From NCBI GenBank assembly GCA_946481585.1, contig CAMLOF010000063.1:1-12600 (forward strand): DNA of 12,600 nt. The letters run 5' to 3'. This document shows, piece by piece, positions 1 to 6,172 of this stretch. The notes beneath the pieces were generated by a model that saw only the letters and a program-made list of their open reading frames with translations, did no database searches and was not told where the DNA came from. The position numbers and the translations under genes were made by a program. Each line of letters opens with the position of its first letter. Position 1 is the stretch's first letter. The DNA comes from an uncultured Macromonas sp. (GTDB lineage: Bacteria > Pseudomonadota > Gammaproteobacteria > Burkholderiales > Burkholderiaceae).

Positions 1-32
1 GCAGAGCTGAGCGTCATGCCCGCAGGACAGGC

Positions 33-52
33 GCGAAACCATGTGGTTTCGC
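33..52. repeat. Inverted repeat GCGAAACC-ATGT-GGTTTCGC
   Basis: Perfect 8-bp arms at 33-40 and 45-52 around a 4-nt centre, upstream of the small membrane protein gene. No T-run follows, so a classical intrinsic terminator is unlikely. It could be an operator or the end structure of a transcript entering from the left. The symmetry is seen directly; its role is unknown. Confidence 0.4.
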
Positions 53-77
53 CTACACTCCCCAAAAGCGAATAAAG

Positions 78-104
78 GCCTGTCTGCGTTGTACAGGCAT
101 ACAA
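78..104 (+). promoter_or_regulatory. Overlapping hairpins before the small membrane protein gene
   Basis: Two alternative inverted repeats overlap: GCCTGT (78-83) with ACAGGC (93-98), and TTGTA (89-93) with TACAA (100-104). The second ends immediately before the AAGGAG ribosome-binding site (105-110) of the gene starting at 118. They could form a 5' UTR stem affecting translation or be a protein site. The symmetry is seen; a function is only inferred. Confidence 0.25.
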
Positions 105-117
105 AAGGAGACTGAAG

Positions 118-405
118 ATGCTTGCTCAACGACTGATGTGGATCGCATGGCCAGCCTTTCTGGTGGCCGCAGTCATCGAGATGGTGGTTTTCGCTCTGGT
201 GGACCCCAGCGAACTCCATTGGGGAGGCAACCCGCTGGAGTTGTCCCGACAGGCGGTCTACACCTTTGCCTTCTTTTTCTTCTGGGCCATGACCTTCGCG
301 TCCAGCGCGCTCACCACGCTGCTGTCGCAGTCGCCCTTTGAAGTCAACCGCTGCCCTGTGCCGCCCGATGAGCGGCCCAAGGACTGCGCGCGCCACTGCT
401 GCTGA
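118..405 (+). CDS. Small two-helix membrane protein with Cys-rich tail
   Basis: This 95-aa protein has no function I can name. The start is supported by AAGGAG at 105-110, seven bases before the ATG. Two hydrophobic segments (about residues 8-28 and 46-68) suggest an inner-membrane hairpin. The polar C-terminal tail carries four cysteines (C79, C90, C94, C95) in the pattern NRCP-x-PP-x-ERP-x2-C and ends in Cys-Cys. From memory, similar short proteins occur beside fnr genes in related betaproteobacteria. The gene converges on fnr with only six bases between the stop codons and no obvious terminator between them. The fnr-hemN setting suggests a link with low-oxygen physiology, perhaps cytochrome cbb3 oxidase or metal handling, but this rests on position alone. 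Confidence 0.8.
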   Translation: MLAQRLMWIAWPAFLVAAVIEMVVFALVDPSELHWGGNPLELSRQAVYTFAFFFFWAMTFASSALTTLLSQSPFEVNRCPVPPDERPKDCARHCC

Positions 406-411
406 GCGGCC

Positions 412-1134
412 TCAGATTTCCTGCTGCTGGGCGTTGACGATGGCGCTCAGCGCCTGCGTGTCCTTGATGTGCACGTAGCGCTGCTTCACCTCGATGATGC
501 CTTCGTCCATGAACTTCGAGAAGGTGCGGCTCACCGTTTCCAGCTTCATGCCCAGGTAGCTGCCAATCTCCTCGCGCGTCATTCGCAGGATCAATTCAGA
601 TTGCGAGAACCCCCGCGCGTGCAGGCGCTGCACCAGATTGAGCAGGAACGCTGCCAGACGCTCTTCTGCACGCATGCTGCCCAGCAGCAGCATGACGCCG
701 TGGTCCCGCACAATCTCGCGGCTCATGATCTTGTGAACGTGGTGCTGCAGCGTGCTGAACTCCCGCGACAGCTGTTCCAGCTTGTCGAAGGGCAGAACGC
801 ACACCTCAGCGTCTTCCAGCGCGATGGCGTCGCACGAATGCTTGTCGTTGACGATGCCATCCAGACCAATGATTTCACCGGTCATCTGAAAGCCCGTCAC
901 CTGGTCGCGCCCGTCGGCGGTGGTGATGCTGGTCTTGAAGAAGCCGGAGCGCACCGCGTAAAGCGACGTGAAATCGTCCCCCACATTGAACAGCGAACCA
1001 CCGCGCTTGACGCGCCGACGGGTCGTGATCACGGTGTCGAGCTTGTCCATCTCAGAGGCATTGAGCCCCATGGGCAAGCACAACTCCCGCAGGTTACAGC
1101 TGGAACAGGCGACTTTGATGCTGTGAATATCCAT
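412..1134 (-). CDS. fnr: Fnr/Anr-type oxygen-sensing transcription regulator
   Basis: This 240-aa protein belongs to the Crp/Fnr family and is predicted to be a cytoplasmic regulator whose 4Fe-4S cluster senses oxygen; the dimeric cluster form binds TTGAT-N4-ATCAA-like sites. The N-terminus has C10-x2-C13-x5-C19, matching the E. coli Fnr ligands C20, C23 and C29. C112, in EVCVLPF, aligns with E. coli C122. The cyclic-nucleotide-type beta roll spans about residues 35-125 and the dimerisation helix about 130-160. The helix-turn-helix near 184-214 contains E199, S202 and R203 at the positions that read the Fnr box in E. coli. No strong Shine-Dalgarno sequence precedes the ATG at 1134. It is divergent from hemN, and the intergenic Fnr box could also allow autoregulation. 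The Cys set supports a true oxygen sensor rather than a Dnr-type nitric oxide sensor. Confidence 0.95.
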   Translation of the reverse strand: MDIHSIKVACSSCNLRELCLPMGLNASEMDKLDTVITTRRRVKRGGSLFNVGDDFTSLYAVRSGFFKTSITTADGRDQVTGFQMTGEIIGLDGIVNDKHSCDAIALEDAEVCVLPFDKLEQLSREFSTLQHHVHKIMSREIVRDHGVMLLLGSMRAEERLAAFLLNLVQRLHARGFSQSELILRMTREEIGSYLGMKLETVSRTFSKFMDEGIIEVKQRYVHIKDTQALSAIVNAQQQEI

Positions 1135-1211
1135 AAGTAAACGCTGGTACAGCCCTGAGCTTAACCCATACCTCTCATTGATGCGAAATTCCGCCCCATC
1201 CTGGGGAATCT

Positions 1212-1225
1212 TTGACTCAGGTCAA
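1212..1225. promoter_or_regulatory. Fnr box in the fnr-hemN gap
   Basis: TTGAC-TCAG-GTCAA is a perfect dyad matching the Fnr/Anr consensus TTGAT-N4-ATCAA except for the usual tolerated T/A to C/G change next to the spacer. Its centre is 60 bp before the hemN GTG start and 84 bp from the fnr ATG. A class II site centred at -41.5 would put a hemN start of transcription near 1260, just before the ribosome-binding site at 1266-1270. I see no convincing -10 hexamer, so the exact promoter is not called. A half site, TTGAT, lies at 1178-1182. Confidence 0.8.
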
Positions 1226-1278
1226 TGGACAGATACGGCCCTTGCGGCACAGTTCACTCAAATCTGGAGATATTGCCT

Positions 1279-2658
1279 GTGAACCATGTGATCGACGAGA
1301 AACTGCTGCAACGGTTTGACGTGCCGGGGCCGCGTTACACCTCGTACCCTACGGCCGACCGCTTTGTGGAAGCGTTCACCGAAAAGGACTACGTGCAGGC
1401 GCTGGAGCAGCGCCGCGCAGGTTCGCTGGCCCTGCCGCTGTCACTGTACATCCATATTCCGTTTTGTGAGTCGCTTTGCTATTACTGCGCTTGCAACAAG
1501 GTCATCACCAAACACCACAGCAAGGCGGCTGAGTACCTGCGCTACCTGTCCCGCGAGCTGGAGTTGCAGGTTGAACACTTTGGCCGTGGTCATAGTGTTT
1601 CTCAAATGCACCTGGGTGGGGGCACACCCACGTTCCTGAGCGACGACGAACTCAGCGACTTGCTGGACATGGTTCAGCGCCACTTCAACCTGGTGCCGGG
1701 GGGTGAGTATTCGGTGGAGGTGGACCCGCGCACCGTGACGCCACAGCGCCTGGAACATTTGCACAAGCTCGGCTTCAATCGCCTGAGTTTTGGGGTTCAG
1801 GACTTTGACCCCACAGTGCAGAAGGCTGTGCATCGCGTGCAACCGGCAGATCAGGTTTTTGCGTTGGTCGATGCCGCGCGCAAAATCGGGTTCGAGTCTG
1901 TCAACGTGGATCTGATCTACGGCCTGCCGCTGCAGACGCCAGAATCCTTCAGGCACACGCTGGAGCAGGTCAAGACACTGCGGCCCGAGCGCATTGCCCT
2001 GTACGCCTACGCTCACCTGCCTGCCAGGTTCAAGCCGCAGCGCCGCATTCTGTCGGCGGAGCTGCCCAGCGCTGCCGAAAAACTGTCCATGCTGTCCATC
2101 TCCTTGGACATGTTCAGCGAAGCAGGTTACGTGTACGTTGGCATGGACCACTTCGCGTTGCCAGACGATGCCTTGGCCGTGGCCAAGCGCCAGGGGCGCC
2201 TGCACCGCAACTTCCAGGGGTACAGCACCCAGCCGGATTGCGATCTGATCGCTCTGGGCGTTTCCGCCATTGGCCGCATTGGGGCCACCTACAGCCAGAA
2301 CGCCAAGACGCTTGAGGAATACTACGACGCGCTGGACCAAGGGCGTCTGCCCATCATCAGGGGCTTGGCGCTTAACCGGGATGATGCGCTGCGGCGCAGT
2401 GTGATCATGGCCATCATGTGCCAAGGCTCGGTGGAGTTCGAGTCCATCAATCTGGGTCACCTGATCGACTTCAAGACTTACTTCGCCCGCGAACTGGAGC
2501 GTTTGCAGCCCATGCAGGAGTGGGGGCTGGTCAAGCTCAATCCCGACAGTATTGAAGTCACGCCTGCGGGCTGGTACCTTGTGCGCGCCATTGCCATGGT
2601 GTTTGACAAGTACCTGCAAGTGGACCAGGACCGCGCGCGGTTTTCCAAGATCATCTGA
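1279..2658 (+). CDS. hemN: Oxygen-independent coproporphyrinogen III oxidase
   Basis: HemN is a cytoplasmic radical-SAM enzyme that decarboxylates coproporphyrinogen III to protoporphyrinogen IX, allowing haem synthesis without oxygen. With the GTG at 1279 the protein has 459 aa, close to the 457 of E. coli HemN. The 4Fe-4S motif is C63-x3-C67-x2-C70, followed by C72 as in E. coli (62, 66, 69, 71). GGGTPT at 113-118 is the SAM-binding glycine motif, and the N-terminal VPGPRYTSYPTA is characteristic. I prefer GTG 1279 because GGAGA (1266-1270) lies eight bases before it. An in-frame ATG at 1225 would add 18 unconserved residues, overlaps the Fnr box and lacks a ribosome-binding site. Divergent from fnr, it is likely Fnr-activated at low oxygen. 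A TauE/SafE-like gene follows after 33 bp, probably cotranscribed. Confidence 0.95.
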   Translation: MNHVIDEKLLQRFDVPGPRYTSYPTADRFVEAFTEKDYVQALEQRRAGSLALPLSLYIHIPFCESLCYYCACNKVITKHHSKAAEYLRYLSRELELQVEHFGRGHSVSQMHLGGGTPTFLSDDELSDLLDMVQRHFNLVPGGEYSVEVDPRTVTPQRLEHLHKLGFNRLSFGVQDFDPTVQKAVHRVQPADQVFALVDAARKIGFESVNVDLIYGLPLQTPESFRHTLEQVKTLRPERIALYAYAHLPARFKPQRRILSAELPSAAEKLSMLSISLDMFSEAGYVYVGMDHFALPDDALAVAKRQGRLHRNFQGYSTQPDCDLIALGVSAIGRIGATYSQNAKTLEEYYDALDQGRLPIIRGLALNRDDALRRSVIMAIMCQGSVEFESINLGHLIDFKTYFARELERLQPMQEWGLVKLNPDSIEVTPAGWYLVRAIAMVFDKYLQVDQDRARFSKII

Positions 2659-2691
2659 GCGGCAGCGCTTGCGCGCTGCTACAGTCCCCGC

Positions 2692-3363
2692 ATGCTGAGT
2701 TCCATGACCATTTCCGCCCTGATGATGGGGCTGGTCGGCGGGCCCCACTGCGTGGCCATGTGCGGTGCTGCCTGTGCGGGCATTGCGCGGGCCGCACAAC
2801 CTCACAGCACGCTGGCGCTCTTGAAGTTCCAGTTCTCACGGCTGGTCGGTTACAGCCTGATGGGCATGCTCGCCGGAGGCACTGTTCAAGGTTTGGGGTG
2901 GATGGGGCAGCAGACGGCTGTGCTGCGCCCCGTGTGGACGATGATGCACGTTGCAGCCCTGTTGCTGGGCCTGGTGTTGATGTGGCAGGCCCGCCAACCC
3001 GCGTTCATTGACGACTGGGGGCAGCGTTTGTGGCGCAAGGCTCGCCCAGTCATGGCGGGGCTGGGTGGCAAGGCGCCTGTGGTGCTGGGCGTGGGCTGGG
3101 CGCTCATGCCCTGTGGCTTGCTTTACTCGGCGCTGTTGGTTGCGTCTTTGTCGGCGTCAGCCGTTCAGGGGGCGGTTGTCATGGCGGCGTTTGCCCTGGG
3201 CACCATGGTGTCGCTGGTGGCCGGGCCGTGGCTGTTGCTGCGCCTGAAGGACGCCCGTTCCGGTGGTTGGGGCATCCGCTTGGCAGGCTTGGCGCTGGTG
3301 GCAACCTCGGGCTGGGCTTTGTGGATGGGTATCACCCAGCCCACAGGTTTGTGGTGCGCCTGA
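2692..3363 (+). CDS. TauE/SafE-like (DsbD_2-type) membrane protein
   Basis: This 223-aa polytopic membrane protein has about six hydrophobic segments. The family's hallmarks are visible: GGPHCVAMCG at residues 16-25 (H19, C20, C24) and MPCGLLY at 139-145 (C141), one in each half, recalling the paired Cys motifs of the DsbD/CcdA transmembrane fold. It is often annotated as a sulfite exporter, but that name comes from distant relatives and I see no evidence for sulfite. A homologous gene lies beside hemN, anr and the cco genes in Pseudomonas, and the H-C-x3-C motif in a membrane helix suggests copper or thiol-redox work for cbb3-type oxidase maturation (inference). It starts 33 bp after hemN with a poor ribosome-binding site, so translation may depend on hemN; ATG 2704 is an alternative start. 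The stop is 15 bp from the end of the convergent exporter gene. Confidence 0.85.
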   Translation: MLSSMTISALMMGLVGGPHCVAMCGAACAGIARAAQPHSTLALLKFQFSRLVGYSLMGMLAGGTVQGLGWMGQQTAVLRPVWTMMHVAALLLGLVLMWQARQPAFIDDWGQRLWRKARPVMAGLGGKAPVVLGVGWALMPCGLLYSALLVASLSASAVQGAVVMAAFALGTMVSLVAGPWLLLRLKDARSGGWGIRLAGLALVATSGWALWMGITQPTGLWCA

Positions 3364-3378
3364 GTTACCTCGCCGCCT

Positions 3379-4311
3379 TCAATGGCTTGCCGCAGTTGAG
3401 CCCCTGCTGGGCAGTGTGGCCAGAACCAGACCCGCCAGCGCAATTGCAAAAGCCGCCAGTTGCATGGGTGTCAGGCGTTCGCCCATGAACAGCACGCCAA
3501 TGGCGGCTGCACTCACCGGCAGCATCACCGTGAACACCCCCGCCTGGCTGGCGCTGACCCGTTGCAGCCCCGTCATCCACAGCCACACGGTCCACATGCT
3601 GGCAGCCAGCGCGTAGAACACGAGCAGCAGCCAAAGCGGCAAGGTCATCTGTGAGAAGTCGTAGTGCCAGGCCGCCCAGATGCCCACGGGTGTGACCAGT
3701 GCCAGCCCCCACAGGTTGATGATGGCCGAAATCCGCCTGGGGCCCAGACCCTGGGTCAGTTTCTTGCCTATGACTACATAAGAAGCTTCGCAAACCACTG
3801 CGGCAAATACCAGCAAGTTGCCCCACAGCGCCAGGGGCAGCCCCAGGAACTGACCCTCTACCGAGTTGCCGGGCTGGGACTTTTCCATTGAGAACAAACC
3901 GATCCCCACAGCTGCCAGGCCAATGGCCGCCAGGTTGCGCCGACTGAGCTTTTCGTGCAGGAACAACCAGCTCAGAACCGCCACAACAGCTGGAATGGAC
4001 GACATCACCACCCCTGCCGCAGTGGCTGTGGTCAGGCTCACGCCAAACAGCATGCAGATGGAAAACAGAAAGTTGCCCAGGAACGACTCCAGGAACAACA
4101 AGCCTTTTGTGCGGGTGGACAGTGGGGGCTCGTCAGCCGGTTTGCGCAGCCAGGTAAGCATGGCCGCACCGCCAATGCCAAAGCGCAGCCACGCCAGCAG
4201 GAACACGGGAAGAACCGCCACCAGAGGTTTTGACAGTGCCACATAGCTGCCTACCAGCGACATGCTCAGGGCCAGGCATCCATAGGCCATCCAGGGGGTG
4301 CGTTGTGACAT
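3379..4311 (-). CDS. DMT-superfamily EamA-type transporter
   Basis: This predicted inner-membrane exporter of 310 aa has about ten hydrophobic segments arranged as two repeated EamA domains (roughly residues 8-142 and 165-300). Each half ends in the usual pattern of an acidic residue after a helix: LFLHEKLSRRN near 117-127 and VLFMGERLTPMQ near 275-286. The substrate cannot be told; relatives export amino acids, purines or drugs. The frame stays open to an ATG at 4497, but the extra 62 residues are not hydrophobic-repeat sequence, run through the operator-like repeats and have no ribosome-binding site. MSQRTPW at 4311 gives the normal family length, although it also lacks a clear Shine-Dalgarno. 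It is transcribed away from aceA and may share the intervening control region. Confidence 0.85.
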   Translation of the reverse strand: MSQRTPWMAYGCLALSMSLVGSYVALSKPLVAVLPVFLLAWLRFGIGGAAMLTWLRKPADEPPLSTRTKGLLFLESFLGNFLFSICMLFGVSLTTATAAGVVMSSIPAVVAVLSWLFLHEKLSRRNLAAIGLAAVGIGLFSMEKSQPGNSVEGQFLGLPLALWGNLLVFAAVVCEASYVVIGKKLTQGLGPRRISAIINLWGLALVTPVGIWAAWHYDFSQMTLPLWLLLVFYALAASMWTVWLWMTGLQRVSASQAGVFTVMLPVSAAAIGVLFMGERLTPMQLAAFAIALAGLVLATLPSRGSTAASH

Positions 4312-4429
4312 GGGGTGAAACGGTCGTACTTTTGAAATGTGGGTCTGATCATGCACCAAAGTCTTGCCCTGGCACGCGAGTGGTGCCCTTTCATTTTGCA
4401 TGAGGAAAATGCCATTCCACTTCATGAAA

Positions 4430-4453
4430 TTTCTGCGTGCTGCACCGCAGAAA
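4430..4453. promoter_or_regulatory. Inverted repeat TTTCTGCG-N8-CGCAGAAA
   Basis: Perfect 8-bp arms at 4430-4437 and 4446-4453 around TGCTGCAC. The left arm is part of AAATTTCT, which recurs at 4453-4460 at the start of the next repeat. It is probably a regulator site belonging to the same cluster. The binding protein is unknown. Confidence 0.45.
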
Positions 4454-4454
4454 A

Positions 4455-4493
4455 ATTTCTCAATATGAAGAATGAAATTCCATATTGAGAAAT
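4455..4493. promoter_or_regulatory. Long inverted repeat, IclR-like operator pair
   Basis: ATTTCTCAATATG (4455-4467) and its exact complement CATATTGAGAAAT (4481-4493) flank 13 bases, giving 13-bp perfect arms. Each arm by itself, with neighbouring bases, looks like a partly symmetric site (TTCTCAATATGAA on the left; TTCCATATTGAGAA on the right), similar to the TTC-N-A-T-N-GAA type sites I associate with IclR-family regulators. So it may be two operators in opposite orientation. IclR is the classical regulator of glyoxylate-shunt genes in enterics, but the assignment here is inference. There is no T-run on either side, so it is not a terminator. Confidence 0.5.
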
Positions 4494-4530
4494 ACATGAA
4501 TTAAGTATTTGTTTTTAAACGAATAAAAAT

Positions 4531-4548
4531 ATGTCTTCTATAAGACAT
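4531..4548. promoter_or_regulatory. Operator-like dyad 1 upstream of aceA
   Basis: ATGTCTT-CTAT-AAGACAT is an 18-bp dyad with perfect 7-bp arms. Its core GTCTT-N4-AAGAC recurs 30 bp downstream at 4563-4576, close to three helical turns, so two dimers would lie on the same DNA face. The pattern fits a GntR-type or similar dimeric regulator of carbon metabolism; the identity is inferred. Confidence 0.55.
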
Positions 4549-4552
4549 AAGA

Positions 4553-4583
4553 TTGACTCAAGGTCTTATACAAGACTTAAACT
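4553..4583 (+). promoter_or_regulatory. Possible aceA promoter
   Basis: TTGACT (4553-4558) matches five of six bases of the sigma-70 -35 element. Downstream the best -10 candidates (TTAAAC at 4577-4582, 18-bp spacer; TAAACT at 4578-4583, 19-bp spacer) are weak. Dyad 2 fills the spacer, an arrangement expected for repression. The -35 is reasonable and the -10 uncertain. Confidence 0.35.
4563..4576. promoter_or_regulatory. Operator-like dyad 2 in the aceA promoter
   Basis: GTCTT-ATAC-AAGAC has perfect 5-bp arms and repeats the core of the dyad at 4531-4548. It lies just after the -35-like TTGACT, so a bound protein would block RNA polymerase there. Centre 4569.5, against 4539.5 for dyad 1. Confidence 0.55.
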
Positions 4584-4663
4584 TTCTCCAACGGCACCGC
4601 ACTTGCATGCATTCATCAAGTCAGTTGCCAACCGGTGTATCAACCTAGCCAAGGAGAGTTTCC

Positions 4664-5995
4664 ATGCCTCAATCCCTCACGCAACAACTGAGCCGCCAGC
4701 AGCAAATCGAAGCTCTGGAAAAAGACTGGGCCCACAACCCTCGTTGGAAGGGTATCAAGCGCGGTTACTCCGCCGCTGACGTGGTTCGTCTGCGCGGCAG
4801 TCTGCAGCCCGAGTACACCCTGGCCCAGCGCGGTGCCGAAAAGCTGTGGGACAAGATCAACGGCGGTGCCAAGAAGGGCTACGTGAACGCTTTCGGCGCC
4901 ATTTCTGCCGGTCAAGCCATGCAGCAAGCCAAGGCTGGCCTCGAAGCCGTGTACCTGTCGGGCTGGCAAGTGGCCGCTGACGGCAACACCAGCGAAACCA
5001 TGTACCCCGACCAGTCGCTGTACGCCTACGACTCGGTGCCCACCATGGTGCGTCGCATCAACAACACCTTCAAGCGTGCCGACGAAATCCAGTGGGGCCG
5101 TGGCATCGAGCCGGGCTCTCCCGAGTTCATCGACTATTTCCTGCCCATCGTGGCTGACGCAGAAGCCGGTTTCGGCGGCGTGCTCAACGCCTTCGAACTG
5201 ATGAAGAACATGATTGCTGCTGGTGCAGCAGGCGTGCACTTTGAAGACCAGCTGGCTGCCGTGAAGAAGTGCGGTCACATGGGCGGCAAGGTGCTGGTGC
5301 CCACCCAGGAAGCCATCGAGAAGCTGATCGCCGCTCGTTTCGCTGCCGACACCATGGGTGTGCCCACCATCATCCTGGCCCGTACCGACGCCGAGGCTGC
5401 CAACCTGATCACGTCTGACCACGACGCCAACGACAAGCCTTTCCTGACTGGCGAGCGCACGCAAGAAGGCTTCTACCGTGTGAAGAACGGTTTGGAGCAG
5501 GCCATCAGCCGTGGCGTGGCCTACGCGCCCTATGCTGACCTGGTGTGGTGCGAAACCGGCGTGCCTGACATCGGCTTCGCCCGTGAGTTCGCGCAGGCTG
5601 TGCACGCCGCTTGCCCGGGCAAGCTGCTGTCCTACAACTGCTCGCCGTCCTTCAACTGGAAGAAGAACCTCAACGACAGCCAGATCGCATCGTTCCAGGA
5701 AGAGCTGTCTGCGCTGGGCTACAAGTACCAGTTCATCACGCTGGCCGGTATCCATATCAACTGGTTCAACACCTTCCAATTCGCCCATGCATACGCTCGC
5801 GGCGAAGGCATGAAGCACTACGTGAACATGGTGCAAGAGCCCGAGTTCGCAGCGCGTGAGAAGGGTTACACCTTCGTGTCGCACCAGCAGGAAGTGGGCG
5901 CGGGTTACTTCGACGACGTGACCACGGTTATCCAAGGCGGTTCTTCCAGCGTGAAAGCCTTGACCGGCTCCACCGAAGAAGAGCAGTTCCACTGA
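4664..5995 (+). CDS. aceA: Isocitrate lyase
   Basis: AceA cleaves isocitrate to glyoxylate and succinate, the first step of the glyoxylate shunt used for growth on acetate and fatty acids; it acts in the cytoplasm with Mg2+. The protein has 443 aa (E. coli 434). The signature KKCGHMGGK places the catalytic cysteine at C203. [10 protein letters not shown] (99-108), the metal-site [10 protein letters not shown] (D165), HFEDQ (192-196), ARTDAEA (239-245) and the substrate-binding NCSPSFNW (325-332) are all present. AAGGAG at 4651-4656 lies seven bases before the ATG. Codon use is strongly biased to C/G-ending codons, as in highly expressed genes. It stands alone, without aceB or aceK, between a complex control region and a strong terminator, so it is probably monocistronic. 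Confidence 0.97.
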   Translation: MPQSLTQQLSRQQQIEALEKDWAHNPRWKGIKRGYSAADVVRLRGSLQPEYTLAQRGAEKLWDKINGGAKKGYVNAFGAISAGQAMQQAKAGLEAVYLSGWQVAADGNTSETMYPDQSLYAYDSVPTMVRRINNTFKRADEIQWGRGIEPGSPEFIDYFLPIVADAEAGFGGVLNAFELMKNMIAAGAAGVHFEDQLAAVKKCGHMGGKVLVPTQEAIEKLIAARFAADTMGVPTIILARTDAEAANLITSDHDANDKPFLTGERTQEGFYRVKNGLEQAISRGVAYAPYADLVWCETGVPDIGFAREFAQAVHAACPGKLLSYNCSPSFNWKKNLNDSQIASFQEELSALGYKYQFITLAGIHINWFNTFQFAHAYARGEGMKHYVNMVQEPEFAAREKGYTFVSHQQEVGAGYFDDVTTVIQGGSSSVKALTGSTEEEQFH

Positions 5996-6028
5996 TCCGC
6001 AAGCCCCTCAACGGGGGCGAGGAGACGG

Positions 6029-6056
6029 AAGCCCGGGCGATCCCCGGGCTTTTTTT
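6029..6056 (+). terminator. Intrinsic terminator of aceA
   Basis: AAGCCCGGG (6029-6037) pairs perfectly with CCCGGGCTT (6043-6051) across a 5-nt loop, followed by T-run 6050-6056. It lies 34 bp after the aceA stop. A smaller GCCCC/GGGGC stem sits between (6003-6018). Confidence 0.93.
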
Positions 6057-6115
6057 CGTCCAGAGAGGGGAGTGACGCGAATTGCTGGGGGTGATATCGT
6101 GTGTCTGGCTGTCTA

Positions 6116-6127
6116 GCGCCCGGGCGC
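6116..6127. repeat. Perfect 12-bp palindrome before sodC
   Basis: GCGCCCGGGCGC is its own reverse complement, 45 bp before the sodC start. It may be a protein site in the sodC promoter region or chance in GC-rich DNA. No convincing -35/-10 pair was found between 6057 and 6172. Confidence 0.25.
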
Positions 6128-6172
6128 AAGGTGTGCGCGGGTTTGCCCCTCATGAACCCCAAGGAGCTTGCA

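Larger units (their letters stand above)
4312..4663. promoter_or_regulatory. AT-rich divergent control region, exporter/aceA
   Basis: These 352 bp contain no gene I can support. The part from 4400 to 4590 is clearly AT-richer than the flanking genes. From left to right it holds a weak stem GGCAC/GTGCC (4371-4387), an inverted repeat at 4430-4453, a long inverted repeat at 4455-4493, two GTCTT-N4-AAGAC dyads (4531-4548 and 4563-4576), a -35-like TTGACT (4553-4558) and the aceA ribosome-binding site (4651-4656). The density of dyads points to control of aceA, the exporter, or both by more than one dimeric regulator. Confidence 0.7.

Noticed and set aside
469..1140. 223-codon plus-strand frame opposite fnr
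   Set aside because: Antisense to fnr, whose cysteine ligands and helix-turn-helix are intact; no independent support.
1441..2805. 454-codon minus-strand frame across hemN
   Set aside because: Antisense shadow of hemN; composition rich in His, Gln and Val, with no domain or ribosome-binding site.
3364..3378. Bidirectional terminator between the TauE/SafE-like gene and the exporter
   Set aside because: The 15-bp gap has no stem with a T-run on either strand; any termination signal must lie inside the genes or be Rho-dependent.
4312..4497. N-terminal extension of the DMT exporter to ATG 4497
   Set aside because: Adds 62 unconserved residues encoded through the operator-like dyads, without a ribosome-binding site; MSQRTPW at 4311 gives the usual size.
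4531..4779. 82-codon plus-strand frame starting in the aceA control region
   Set aside because: Overlaps the operator dyads and the start of aceA in another frame; no ribosome-binding site or recognisable product.
4640..5992. 450-codon minus-strand frame across aceA
   Set aside because: Antisense shadow produced by the strong codon bias of aceA.
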